Shown here: positions 46,120 through 55,399 of the stretch, in pieces
Position numbering within the stretch: position 1 is the first letter of the stretch
How the letters are laid out: every line of letters begins with the position of its first letter
Origin: Ceratopteris richardii
Taxonomy: Eukaryota; Streptophyta; Polypodiopsida; Polypodiales; Pteridaceae
Length of the DNA: 64,000 bases
Assembly (NCBI GenBank): GCA_020310875.1
Contig: CM035417.1
Coordinates: 109,888,257-109,952,256 of the forward strand
Reading direction: 5' to 3'
The notes under the pieces: generated by a model
The model's input: the letters and a program-made list of their open reading frames with translations, nothing else
Told to the model about the DNA's origin: nothing
Database searches by the model: none
Translations under genes and position numbers: made by a program

Positions 46120-46774
46120 ATATGTTTGGTCGCCCCACTGTCAAAGTACCAAACATCTGAGTCTATTGCAGACATGCACTGCTCATGAGAAGATGGGTCA
46201 AAACTGAAAACAGTAGTAAATGCCCATTCTTCTTCCTACACAAGATTAGGAGACTGTGTTTTTGGTGTAGAGGCTTCTGCAACAACCATTCCAGGCTCTT
46301 TCTTCTTTGCCTCTTTAGCAGCCAGTTTTGGGCAGTTCTTTATGATATGATCATTTCCTTTACAGTACTTGCAAAACAATTTTTGCTTTTCTGATTTCTT
46401 TTCATCTTTGTCTTCCCTCTTCAAATATGCAGAACTAGCAGATTTCTACTTAATAATTGAAGAGCTCCATTTTCCTTTGCCCTTCTGACTAGCCAGGAAA
46501 GCTTGATCTGCAACACGCATAATGGACCTGTTCTACGTGGAGTGATCTTGCTGCAACATAACAAAGACTAACTCCTCAAACGATAAGGCATTTGGATTTC
46601 CTTTCATCATCAACCAAAGAGTAGAAGCAAAACTCAGATAAGAATCAGGAAGACCATTCAGAATGGTCTGCACAAGTGAGCTATCTGGTATAACCTCATC
46701 GGTAGAAATCAACTGTTCCTTCAACTCTTTGATCTTTGTTAGAAAATTGTCCATGGCATTTTCATGCATATGCT
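46120..46774 (-). pseudogene. Copia-2 array element F: gag C-terminal part and protease start
   Basis: Minus strand: MDNFLTKIKELKEQLIS near 46765, then LSFASTLWLMMKGNP, a knuckle [14 protein letters not shown] (46370-46328 region), [13 protein letters not shown] and the protease start. A stop after CNIT-like sequence near 46535 and a frame change near 46430 break gag. It joins 40862-41147 across copy E. Its upstream end, about 46774, abuts copia-3. Confidence 0.88.
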
Positions 46775-48108
46775 GAAAGATTTACATGACAAAAACTCAA
46801 AAGGCTAAGGTCTGATGGAGGAGGAGAATATTTTTCTCAAGAATTCAATGATTATCTGTGGAATGCAGGTATCAAAAGAGAAATAACTTGCAGGTATACA
46901 CCGCAAAAAAATGGAGTAGTAGAAAGGAGAAATCGAACTCTAGTTGAGTTTTGCCAGAGCTATGTTAAAGGAGAAGAATTGTCCAAATTATCTTTGGACT
47001 GAGGCTATAAATACAGCCACATATCTTTTAAACAGATTACCATGTGCAGCTTTAAATGGGATGACCCCTTATGAAGCTTGGTGGGGTAAGAAACCAACAC
47101 TTGATCATTGTAAAGTGTTTGGATCAGTTGCTTATGCTTATATACCATCACAACTTAGACATAAGCTTGAACCAAAAGCTGGAAAATATGTGTTCATTGG
47201 ATATGATGAATAACAGATGGGTTATAGACTATGGAGTCCTTTAACCAAACAGTTTATTGTTTCCAGAGATGTGACATTTGATGAAGGAAAGATTTGGTAT
47301 GCAGATAAAGAGCATAATGATAAAACATTTGAAGAAGAGGTAAGAAGAAATGAAAAAGATAAATCACATATGCAAGTGAATGGAGATGAAGATCATATGC
47401 AAGCAAGTACATCCAGGTTCGGATCAATTATGAGAAATGAAGATGCACCTAGATTTGATGAAGAAGTGTATTCAGATACACATGAAGAGTATGAACCAAG
47501 AAGGTCAAACAGATTAAGGAAACAACCAACAAGGTATTCCTATGATACTTCTTATTTGATTCAGAAAAACTATGCTTATTTAGTAAAGGAAGATGAAGAA
47601 CCTCATAATTATAATGAAGCAAAAGGTAAGGAACAATGGGAAGAAGCAATGAAGGAAGAGTTCATGCACTTGAAGAGAACAAGACTTGGGAACTTGTTCC
47701 AAAACCAAATGGTAAGAAAGTGATTGGAAATAAATGGGTTTACAAAGTTAAGAAGCTTGCAGATGGAAAAATAGCCAGATACAAAGCTAGACTGGTAGTC
47801 AAAGGTTATGCTCATACGCATGGCATAGATTATGATGAGACATTCAGTCCAGTGGCAAAGATGTCAACTATAAGGACAGTGATTGCTATAGCAGCATCAA
47901 AAGGATGGAAGCTAAGTCAATTGGATATAAAGAATGCATTTTTAAATGGATATATATCAGATGAAGTTTACATGGAACAACCTGAAGGGTTTGTAAGTTC
48001 CGGTTACCCAAATCATGTTTGCAGACTTATGAAGTATCTTAATGATCTTGGATTACCAAAGTTCAAAGTCAGATGCAAGTCTACTCATTAAAAGAACAGA
48101 TGAAGGTA
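46775..48108 (+). pseudogene. Copia-3: integrase to RT fragment
   Basis: Plus strand. Starts in the integrase core: LKRLRSDGGGEYFSQEF with the second Asp, YTPQKNGVVERRNRT with the Glu, a frameshift near 46950, PNYLWTEAINTATYLLNRLP, MTPYEAWWGKKPTLDHCKVFG and a TAA near 47211. Then MGYRLWSPLTKQFIVSRDV, a charged linker, a frameshift near 47660, NKWVYKVKKLADGK, ARLVVKGYAHTHGIDYDETFSPVAKMSTIR, LDIKNAFLNGYISDEVYMEQPEGF. YVDD and RNase H are missing: the LTR at 48109 interrupts it after SDASLLIKRTDEG. Related to copia-1. Confidence 0.88.
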
Positions 48109-48518
48109 TGTTGCTCTAGCACAATGGTGAGAACCACGTTAAGAAGCTCCACCTTAATGTCAATCCGCAGAAGAGATAGGAGTGATATGAAGATCGTGAA
48201 TGTGAGACAAAGTGAGAGTGAAGGTGAGAAGCATAGAAATGCACACACACATACACACACACTACGAAGAGACAAGCAAGACACAATGGAAGGTGAGAAA
48301 TCCACTCTATTGCTCAAGAACACTATTACAAGCTCAAAATAACTCTAAGCTCACACTATCCAACAAGCTAACCTCAAAAATGAGCTCTCTAGCTCTTTTT
48401 ATAGTTTCTAGACTAGTTTTGACTGGTTTCACATCTAGTGACCGGCATAGTTAAAAATTAGGTCCTAGATGCTATTTGGAAGGGTAAACGGTGTCTAAAA
48501 ATAACAAAATTTGATACA
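48109..48518 (-). mobile_element. 3' LTR of gypsy element G4
   Basis: Minus strand from about 48518 (TGTATC) to CA at 48109. A TATA box (ACTATAAAAAGAGC, about 48394-48407) and everything after it match the LTR at 16354-16729, with GCGGATTGACATT and CATTGTGCTAGAGCAACA near the end. A CA microsatellite lies at 48240-48262. The U5 end is clear; the U3 start is a guess because the purine tract next to it is weak. It cuts copia-3, so G4 inserted after copia-3. Confidence 0.75.
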
Positions 48519-48524
48519 CTTGTT

Positions 48525-49367
48525 CTACCTAAGCTCCTCAAGCTCGGTGAGTTCCTCTAAGATGTCAGGAGAGGGGTCCACAGGTGCTGGTATGTCTTGG
48601 TGTGCCGGTGCTCGTAACTGGAGTAATTTGTGATCTTCTTTGAGTTTCTGTAACTCCTCGTTCATGCGGTCGTATTCATCTAGCAGTCTTACATGATCTT
48701 CTAGCAGCATCCTCATCGAGTCTGAGGGAATGGCTTTGAACCGGCTAGGACTGAGTGGTTGGTCTGGGTGGTCGAGCGCTGCTTCTAAGTTTTCTCGGTT
48801 CTGATCCTGTAAGCGCTGGTTTTCTTCCTTGGCTGCTGCTAGGTGTCTTCGTAGTAAGCCCATATTTCTCGTTAATGTTGCGTTGCGCATTGTCTGGGCT
48901 CTTAATAAGTTATCTAGGTCGGCAGTGGCTTCTTTGGTCTTTTCTTCGCTTTCTAGTTCCAATTTGTGATATGCCTCGCGTAACTCTTGGTATCGGCTGT
49001 TCAGTGAGGCATTCTCAATAGACAATAAATTAAGCTGCGACTGTAAGTCATTGGTTGTCCTTTGCAGCTGCTGGTAATTATCGCCAAGAGATGTGAACTC
49101 ATCTCTTACTTGCGTCATACACATGAACATCTGTCGAAATGCATTATCTACAGTGGGTGATAGTATTAATGGGGTGCTAAATGAGGATGCAGTGGGTGTA
49201 GATGCAAAGGGAACGGGGAATGGGGTTGGGATTGTGGATGCTGTGGTGATTGTTGAAAATTGTGATGTGCCTAAAAATGTTTGTGCCATGAGTGCAGTGA
49301 GTGGTGGTGCAGTGGGCGGTGAGATGTCCATGTCATTGGATGTGTCCAGTGCAGTGACTGTGAACAA
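48525..49367 (-). pseudogene. G4 3' accessory frame: coiled-coil part
   Basis: A 280-residue frame whose first 80 residues are Thr/Pro/Ser-rich and the rest a long coiled coil with heptads: LGDNYQQLQRTTNDLQSQLN, ASLNSRYQELREAYHKLELE, LLRRHLAAAKEENQRLQDQN, MNEELQKLKEDHKLLQ, ending in an acidic LEELTELEELR just before the LTR. The Met used is arbitrary because the frame continues from the proline-rich region through a frameshift near 49370-49545. No known enzyme motif. A structural or partner-binding role is possible. G2 has a similar but more decayed region at 27680-27946. Confidence 0.6.
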
Positions 49368-49541
49368 GGGTGTGACTGTGGGTGCTTGTGCTGGTGTAAA
49401 TACAGGATTTACAAAGGTTGAGGAGTAATTTACAGGGGGGCTGGCTGGAGCAGCTTGGTGGAAAGGGGAAATAGGGGTTACAGTGGGTCGGGGAGGTGAG
49501 ACTGGGGAGAAGGTTAATGGCAGCGGGAATGGGAAAAGGGG

Positions 49542-50861
49542 TCATGGAGGTGTGGGGAAGGACGGGAAAGATGGATGGAGGAATGGGTTGGAGAGAAAGG
49601 TGGATGTGTGAGGGGGTAGACTGTGTCTAATGGGTGCAGGAATTGTGGGGTGAGTGGTCGTAAAGACGATTTCTGCTACATCACCGGCGAATGAAGATAT
49701 TGGTCGGGGGGAAGGAGGGTGAAGAGGGGAAGCTGGATGGACGGGTGGTGATGGAGGAGCGGTTGGGGTGGTCAGTACTTCAGTGACTACTGAGGTATGT
49801 ACAGTTGTAGCGCGGGGTGGGGAATCTACAAGGATGGTTTCTGTTGCCAACGAACTTTTAGGGACGAGGCGTGCCTCCCTGGCTTGTTCTGAAGACTGTG
49901 CTCCTGTTGGTACACGAATGTATTCGTCGGGCTTGGAAAGTAGTCGTACTCTGCGGGGGTTAAACTATGGTAGTGGCTTTCTTTGCAAGTACCTAAGGGC
50001 TTCGTTGGAGCCTACTGATTTGACTAACTCTCGGAATCCTTTGATGTATGCGTCTTCGAATCCGCCTGTGACAAGTTCCTGTTCTATTATTGCTTGACTC
50101 TCTTCCTCAGTCAGCTTTTTGCATGCCCAAACTTTTTCCATAGTTCTATACAACTTCTTAATAGCCAATGTGTAAGCTGCTGCTTCACAAGTTTCATCTT
50201 CATGTGTACTTGTATCACCATGTGTGTCTGTTTGTTGTCCTTGGCCATCTGTCTGTTCATGCTCTTGGGATTCATGAGTGCCCTGGCTGGCTTCGTCATC
50301 GGTTGTTGTTCTTTTGTCATCAGAGCTAGACACAATCTGTCCTTGTGGCGGATCCCGGGGTGTGGTGGGATAGTTGGGCCTTTCATATTCTTGAGAAAAC
50401 AGTTGTCCTTCTGAAAATTGGAACTCATTGGAGAATGCATCGGGCATTTCAAAATCGAACGTTGTGTTCAATGGCGCTGCTTGTTCTGCTTCTAAATGGG
50501 GTATTGGAAAAGAGAACGCTTCCGCACCAATAGTGGTTGGAAGTTCTGCTGCCGTGGTGATAGGTTCTGGGGTTGTGTCTGCTTGAGGTGCAACAGTATT
50601 GGTGGTGCCCTCCGTTACAACTGGTCTTGATAATCTGATACGAATAGGTTGTACTGTGGGAGTGGCTGCTGTCGGTGACTGCTCTGGAGATGGTTGTGGT
50701 GAGGGTGATTTTGGGACTTGTAGGCACGGGATAGTGCCTCTCATCCGCTTTCCTGCTCTACCTTTGCTAGACTTTCTAGCCTTCTTAGTGGTCCCTTTGA
50801 ATGCTTTCAATTCCTCACTGGTCATGGCACGCTCAATCGGTAAGTCATACGCCAAGCACAT
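49542..50861 (-). pseudogene. G4 3' accessory frame: basic, Thr/Pro-rich middle part
   Basis: Read from 50861, this frame has MCLAYDLPIERAMTSEELKA, a Lys/Arg-rich patch (KKARKSSKGRAGKRMRG) that could be a nuclear signal, then Pro/Thr-rich sequence, an acidic His/Gln/Asp-rich stretch, helical AYTLAIKKLYRTMEKVWACK, and a TAG at 49967-49965. The same frame is open again to 49542 (ILVDSPPRATTVHTSVV, PTAPPSPPVHP). Upstream residues NIERKKVINGCCAL connect it, in a different frame, to 50944-51477. I do not recognise the family. Confidence 0.55.
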
Positions 50862-50943
50862 ATATATAATTCTCGTAAGCGCACAGCATCCATTGATGAC
50901 TTTCTTTCGTTCTATGTTGTGCTAAATAGAGCTGATCAATTAT

Positions 50944-51714
50944 CTAGCCAGCTAGATCAACCGTTTGAGGTCCAGTACATGCTAAGTATAATCCAAACCA
51001 GATTCTTTTGTGGGGCATTGTAAAACGATCCTGAGCTGGGAAAGCAAAATGCTGCATGCATATCCGCAATGGCTTGGAGAGCTCAGGGGTTATAGCTGAA
51101 ATATCCTCCCACTTAGTTACATCACCACGTTTCATCGGCTCTGGAACTAGCCGTTCTCGTTCCGTAGGAGTGTGCGTTCCATGTATTTTGAGAGCTGCGC
51201 GAATTAAATCTTTAGACAGATAAAACCTTCTGAATGGAGGATCATTTACCAAGGATGGTAACATGAATGTTCCAGGTAGATCCTTGTTCTCTGAAGCTGT
51301 CAAGGTGGTTACTAGGTAAAAGCATCTGTAAAAATCGGGTTTAGGCAGAGGGTCACTAAAATATTCTGTAAATCTCGCTCGTGCCCAAACGTGCGTTAAA
51401 TCTTGTGTATTCTGTAGTCCTTCAAATTCTCTTGAAAAGAATTGGTACTTGGCCCATGTGCGAAAATCAAATGCCAAATTGGCCTAAAATATGAAATCAG
51501 CGTCTGCTAATGGTCCTGCTAGGCCTTGAAACCAGTGAGAGTTACGATGAATCTTCTCAGTATATCCTCTAGGAGGATCATCGATTGGCATGGGTCCTGG
51601 AAAACCTTGAAACTCTGGTGGTTGCATTGTCGGATGAGATTCCGCGAGTAATTCTCCAATATTGGCCATTGGTATACTGGGGCCAACTTCTGATGGTCCT
51701 TCTTTGGTTTGCAT
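50944..51714 (-). pseudogene. G4 3' accessory frame: N-terminal unknown domain
   Basis: One frame from ATG 51714 to 50944 with a single TAG at 51486-51484, where CAG is plausible. The part after the stop is compact and looks folded: FDFRTWAKYQFFSREFEGLQ, FTEYFSDPLPKPDFYRCFY, RFYLSKDLIRAALKIHG, LRICMQHFAFPAQDRF, PHKRIWFGLYLACTGPQ. It lies 3' of integrase and protease, so it is neither classical gag nor pol. It may be a separate protein of this lineage. Function unknown. 51715-51943 shows nothing. Confidence 0.5.
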
Positions 51715-51943
51715 GATGACAAACGAGCTAATGGAAAAGATCTGCTACAAAAGATTAGATCTTCTGATGAAATTAATTATGATCCCATTAAGGTGAGACC
51801 GCAATCCCTTTCCATAACCGATGTTTAACCCGTGTAGCCAGGTGTTGTGAAGTGATTGATGCTATGATTTTTTGCAAAACTAATGCAGGTCTCTAGACAC
51901 CTACGTGCTTCAGATTATGCATACATTTCTTGGTGAGCTTTTA

Positions 51944-52602
51944 TTATGAGTGATGTGGGGTTATGGTGTGTGAATTTATACAAGGTTCAAATGTAAGTGA
52001 TTTATTACAAGGATGAAGATTAGTTGAGGTGGTAGTGGTGTCAGACAATGGGTTAGGGGAAGTCTTCTGGACACGTTTCGGTATCCATTTCCTAAGGGTT
52101 TTTGAGTGGAAGGTGTGTTTCTTCTGAGGGACAAAAGATGGTATCGTATGTGGTGTTATTGAAGGGTGAAGAGATTTCGGCGGGGTGTATAATACATGGC
52201 TTGGATGTTGAACTATAATACATGGTTTGGGTACCCAAATCTGCATGGGTGTGGGTCGGTTTGTTAGGTACTTCTTGGCGATCCAGATTTGTCGAATATT
52301 TGTAATCGTAAAAGAAGGTTGAGGAGATCTTGGATACTGTCTCTGCTTCAGTTGAAACTTCTTCTTGACACTGTCTGTGTTGCTGAAATCCATTGGTGAT
52401 TTCTGTCCTTTTGGCACCCATATTTGTCTCGTGCCACTTGTTCTGTGATGTTGATACTGCTGCTTTCTCTGCCTTGTCTGGTGGTGTCGTCGGTCTGGGT
52501 TCCTCTGTTGTGGTTGACTCCTTCGTGGTTGGGTTTGAGAGGTCCATTGGACGCTCTGCTTTGGAAAAGAAGGGAGATCCAACACTTGCGTGAGCTGCCC
52601 AT
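51944..52602 (-). pseudogene. G4 polyprotein tail with repeated W-V-P-K motifs
   Basis: This continues the frame that runs from integrase through protease, after a TGA near 52637 where the duplicated copy has TGG. It is basic and Gln-rich, then shows four related motifs: RQIWVPKGQ, RQIWIAKKY, MQIWVPKPC, RKWIPKRV, at intervals of about 25-70 residues between 52440 and 52070. It ends at a stop at 51944. The first part also occurs in unit 1 of the duplication, but the motif part only here. Function unknown. Confidence 0.5.
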
Positions 52603-52636
52603 TAGAAAGTGATTCGTTCTTTATCTTTAATCTAGG

Positions 52637-53875
52637 TCAGTCCGCAGCAAGTTTGGAAGGATGAGCACCGCAGGGTATTGTGCTCATTTGGCCGCTGATG
52701 CGACCCACCTGACCGCTGATTGTGTCCATCTGCCCTAGCGGTTGGGTAGCTGCCCCTTCTAGTTTGCAGGAAGCCCCAGGGAAGATCTCCTGTCGTCCTT
52801 CTGATTGACAACTGTCTATAGCCAAGCCCGAGTGGGTTGGTGTAGACGTAACGTGATTGATCTGACCAAAGATCTTCCAGTCTTCCGTCGCATGTATTTC
52901 ATAGGGTCTAGGGTTACAAACCTCAGTCGGAATGCCGTTAGGGAAGTCCAGCGGTATCACTCGCTTCTGCTCTAAGGTTCCAATTTGTAAGGAGCCTTGT
53001 CTAAGATTTAGGTCCACGGAGTGATCGTATAGCCAATCTTGGCCAAGGATTAGGGGTTCTATCAGGTCTTCATCATGGCACACTAGTAGCTTCGCTGTCA
53101 TGGTCACATCCTTAATGAGGATAGGAAGGTCCACCTCGCCCATGCAAGGGGTTTCCATGCCTCCTAGCCCTATGAGGTATGCCTCAATCGGCCGCATTTC
53201 TATTCCTGAATCCTTATAGTGGGACCATCTAATCGCACTAGTCGCAGCACCTGAGTCAATTAAAGCCCTGAGCTCTTGGCAAGGGTTGCCGTGCTCTAGC
53301 CTGACTGTAATGAATGGTCTCCTGTCCACTATGTTAGGATGAGTTCGTGACCTTACCTCACACATATCCATGGGGTATCTGGGTGTTGTTTCCAGATGGT
53401 TATAATGTTCTCTCCCTAGTCCTTGTCTTCTTAGCTTCATGCGCTTAATGCGTTCTGTAGCTTCTGCCTGAGCTTCAGCACGTATTCTATTTTCTTCCTC
53501 CTTATGCTTCTTTGCCAACGTGAGTCGTCTAAGCATATCCTCAGTAAGAGGTTCCTGATATAACTTAACTCTACAGTCACTAATATAATTAGGCATTATG
53601 TCTCCTTCTAAGGTGGCTAACTGTACTGCTCCACTTGTCGAGAGTCTGTTAATGATCATAGGTCCATAACCTCACTTTTCTAACTTACGTGCGTGCTGTT
53701 TCAGCGTATATACTAGAACTAAATCTCCTTCTTTTAGGCCTTTATCTTTCACATGTGCATCAAAATATGATTTCTGTCGCTTCTTCGCTGCATATATTCC
53801 TGCTGCTGCCTTTACCTTGGTTTCTCCTAATCGTTCCAAATCCATTATTCTTGCTGATAATTCATGGCTGGTCCA
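52637..53875 (-). pseudogene. G4 unit 2: integrase C-terminal domain fused to aspartic protease
   Basis: After the copia-2 insertion the integrase resumes: LKQHAPKLEK, a TGA shared with unit 1, then GYGPMIINRLSTSGAVQL and CRVKLYQEP, the GPY/F-type C-terminal domain. The frame 53659-52637 then runs without a break through a charged helix (LAKKHKEEENRIRAE) into a retropepsin-like domain: FITVRLEHGNPCQELRALI, DSGAATSAI (Asp-Ser-Gly), a GLGGMET flap-like turn, and EPLILGQDWLYDHSVDL (the ILGxDWL box). The protease is intact at its key residues. Protease after integrase is not the normal Ty3/gypsy order. Confidence 0.82.
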
Positions 53876-54105
53876 TGTTGATATATTTAGGTAGTGATGT
53901 GTGTGAACACTCTAGGACCGCCGGGGCACTTTTTTCCCTCGTTAGGAGGTTTTTTTCCCCCGGCTTGTATATACGCCTATTGCCCTAATGGGCTATTTAT
54001 CTTTGTACATTCTCTAGTAATACATTCAGTCTTGTGTGTTGTGTTCCAAGCTTCTTCTTCTTCCTTGTGCTGTTCGCGTGCTTCCGCAGACGTCTAACTC
54101 CAACA
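53876..54105 (+). mobile_element. Copia-2 full-length 5' LTR
   Basis: 230 bp, TGTTGATATATTTAGG to CTCCAACA. TATATA at 53968-53973 is the likely promoter TATA box. It holds the start site for the genomic RNA; the transcript would end in the identical 3' LTR. Confidence 0.97.
53968..53973 (+). promoter_or_regulatory. TATA box in copia-2 LTR
   Basis: TATATA in GGCTTGTATATACGCC, roughly 90 bases into the LTR, conserved in the other copia-2 LTRs (TATATATG or TATATACG). The position is normal for a copia U3/R boundary. Confidence 0.65.
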
Positions 54106-54107
54106 AT

Positions 54108-54119
54108 TGGTATCAGAGC
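54108..54119 (+). promoter_or_regulatory. Copia-2 primer-binding site
   Basis: TGGTATCAGAGC, perfect complement to the 3' end of initiator tRNA-Met, two bases after the LTR. The following leader (54120-54460) has no long frame. Confidence 0.96.
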
Positions 54120-54460
54120 AGGTCGTTGCTTCTTCTAGGGCGCCGTCGACACTCCTCCGTTTGCAGTCTCAGATTCGCACAAAATTTGGTGAGCATACTC
54201 AGGGTGTTTCCGAGATCAAAACGGCTTCGCTCTGTCGTGCCGAAATCGCGATCTGAGCTCGTTTCGGCCTCCGAACGCACTATCGCAGTGCTTGTGCAGG
54301 CTATTTCGTCCTTTTGTGCCAAAGGTATATACCAGTTTCTGTTCGCCAGTTTAAGCGTCTCGAAGTCTGCTACAGGTCTAGCAGAACTCGTCTGGGCAGT
54401 TCTGTTCAACTTTTTGAGATACAGTCAATTTTCTGCATCAAGGTATTTTAGTCACCGGCC

Positions 54461-55399
54461 ATGGCTGAAAGCAGTGATGTATTCCGTATGTTGGCTGTTG
54501 AGGATAAGTTGGATGGTACCAACTACCCATTATGGGCTTATATGATGCGACATGTACTGGTTGCAAAAGGATTGTGGAACATTGTGCAGGGTGTTGAAAG
54601 ACGTCCTGTTACACCTGTAACGACAGGTACTGCAAATACAGGTGTTGGAGCTGATGAAGATGGTGTCGAAGATGATATTTCGCAGATTCCTATTCGTGCT
54701 GCTGTTTCTGTTGCACCTACTGCAGAGCAGATTCGTTGGGATGGCAGAGATGCCCAGGCACATGCATTGATAGCTTTGTCTGTCAAACGTGCCATTATTC
54801 CTCATATTCGCTCTTGCAGAACAGCAAAGGATGCTTGGGATACACTTACCACTTTGTACCAGGCTAGGAATGAGGCTCGTGTTGCTTACCTCCGAAAACA
54901 GTTGGAGAGTGAGCACATGAATGAAGGTGATTCTATGGATAGTTTTCTTACAAAGATCAAAGACCTGAAGGAACAATTGATTTCTGCTGATGAGGTTATA
55001 CCAGATAGCTCACTTGTGCAGACCGTTCTGAATGGTCTTCCTGATTCATATCAGAGTTTTGCCTCTACTCTTCGGTTGATGATGAAAGGCAATCCGAATG
55101 CCTTGTCATTTGAGGAATTAGTCTCTGTTCTATTGCAGGAAGATCAGTCCAGGCAGAACAGGTCCATTATGCGTGTTGCAGATCAAGCTTTCCTGGCTAG
55201 TCAGAAAGGCAAAGGAAAATGGAGCTCTTCTACTAGTAAGCAGAAATCTGCAAATGCTGCACATTCAAAGAACCAAGACAAAGATGAGAAAAAATCAGAA
55301 AAGCAGAAATTGTTTTGTAAGTACTGTAAAGGCAATGATCATATCATAAAGAACTGTCCAAAACTGGCTGCTAAAGAGGCAAAGAAGAAAGAGGCTTGA
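54461..55399 (+). CDS. gag: Copia-2 Gag
   Basis: 312 residues from ATG 54461, in the context GCCATGGCT, to TGA 55397-55399. Gag assembles the particle that packages element RNA. Seen: an N-terminal [22 protein letters not shown] (the usual copia gag opening), a long helical region ([48 protein letters not shown]), a Lys/Ser-rich basic segment and a perfect CCHC knuckle at residues 286-299 (55316-55357). Pol follows in the same frame straight after the stop. Other copies have a sense codon there (GGA, GGG or CAA), so the stop is specific to this copy. Confidence 0.93.
   Translation: MAESSDVFRMLAVEDKLDGTNYPLWAYMMRHVLVAKGLWNIVQGVERRPVTPVTTGTANTGVGADEDGVEDDISQIPIRAAVSVAPTAEQIRWDGRDAQAHALIALSVKRAIIPHIRSCRTAKDAWDTLTTLYQARNEARVAYLRKQLESEHMNEGDSMDSFLTKIKDLKEQLISADEVIPDSSLVQTVLNGLPDSYQSFASTLRLMMKGNPNALSFEELVSVLLQEDQSRQNRSIMRVADQAFLASQKGKGKWSSSTSKQKSANAAHSKNQDKDEKKSEKQKLFCKYCKGNDHIIKNCPKLAAKEAKKKEA

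Noticed and set aside
54108-54119. tRNA-Met gene suggested by TGGTATCAGAGC
   Set aside because: Only the short primer-binding complement occurs, right after an LTR, at each copia leader. No cloverleaf.
54530-54976. Antisense frames within copia-2 gag and pol, such as 148-residue frames
   Set aside because: They mirror the gag and pol coding strand, recur in each copia-2 copy for that reason, and have no recognisable domain.
55397-55399. TGA as selenocysteine codon
   Set aside because: Land plants lack selenoprotein synthesis, and sister copies have Gly or Gln codons here.
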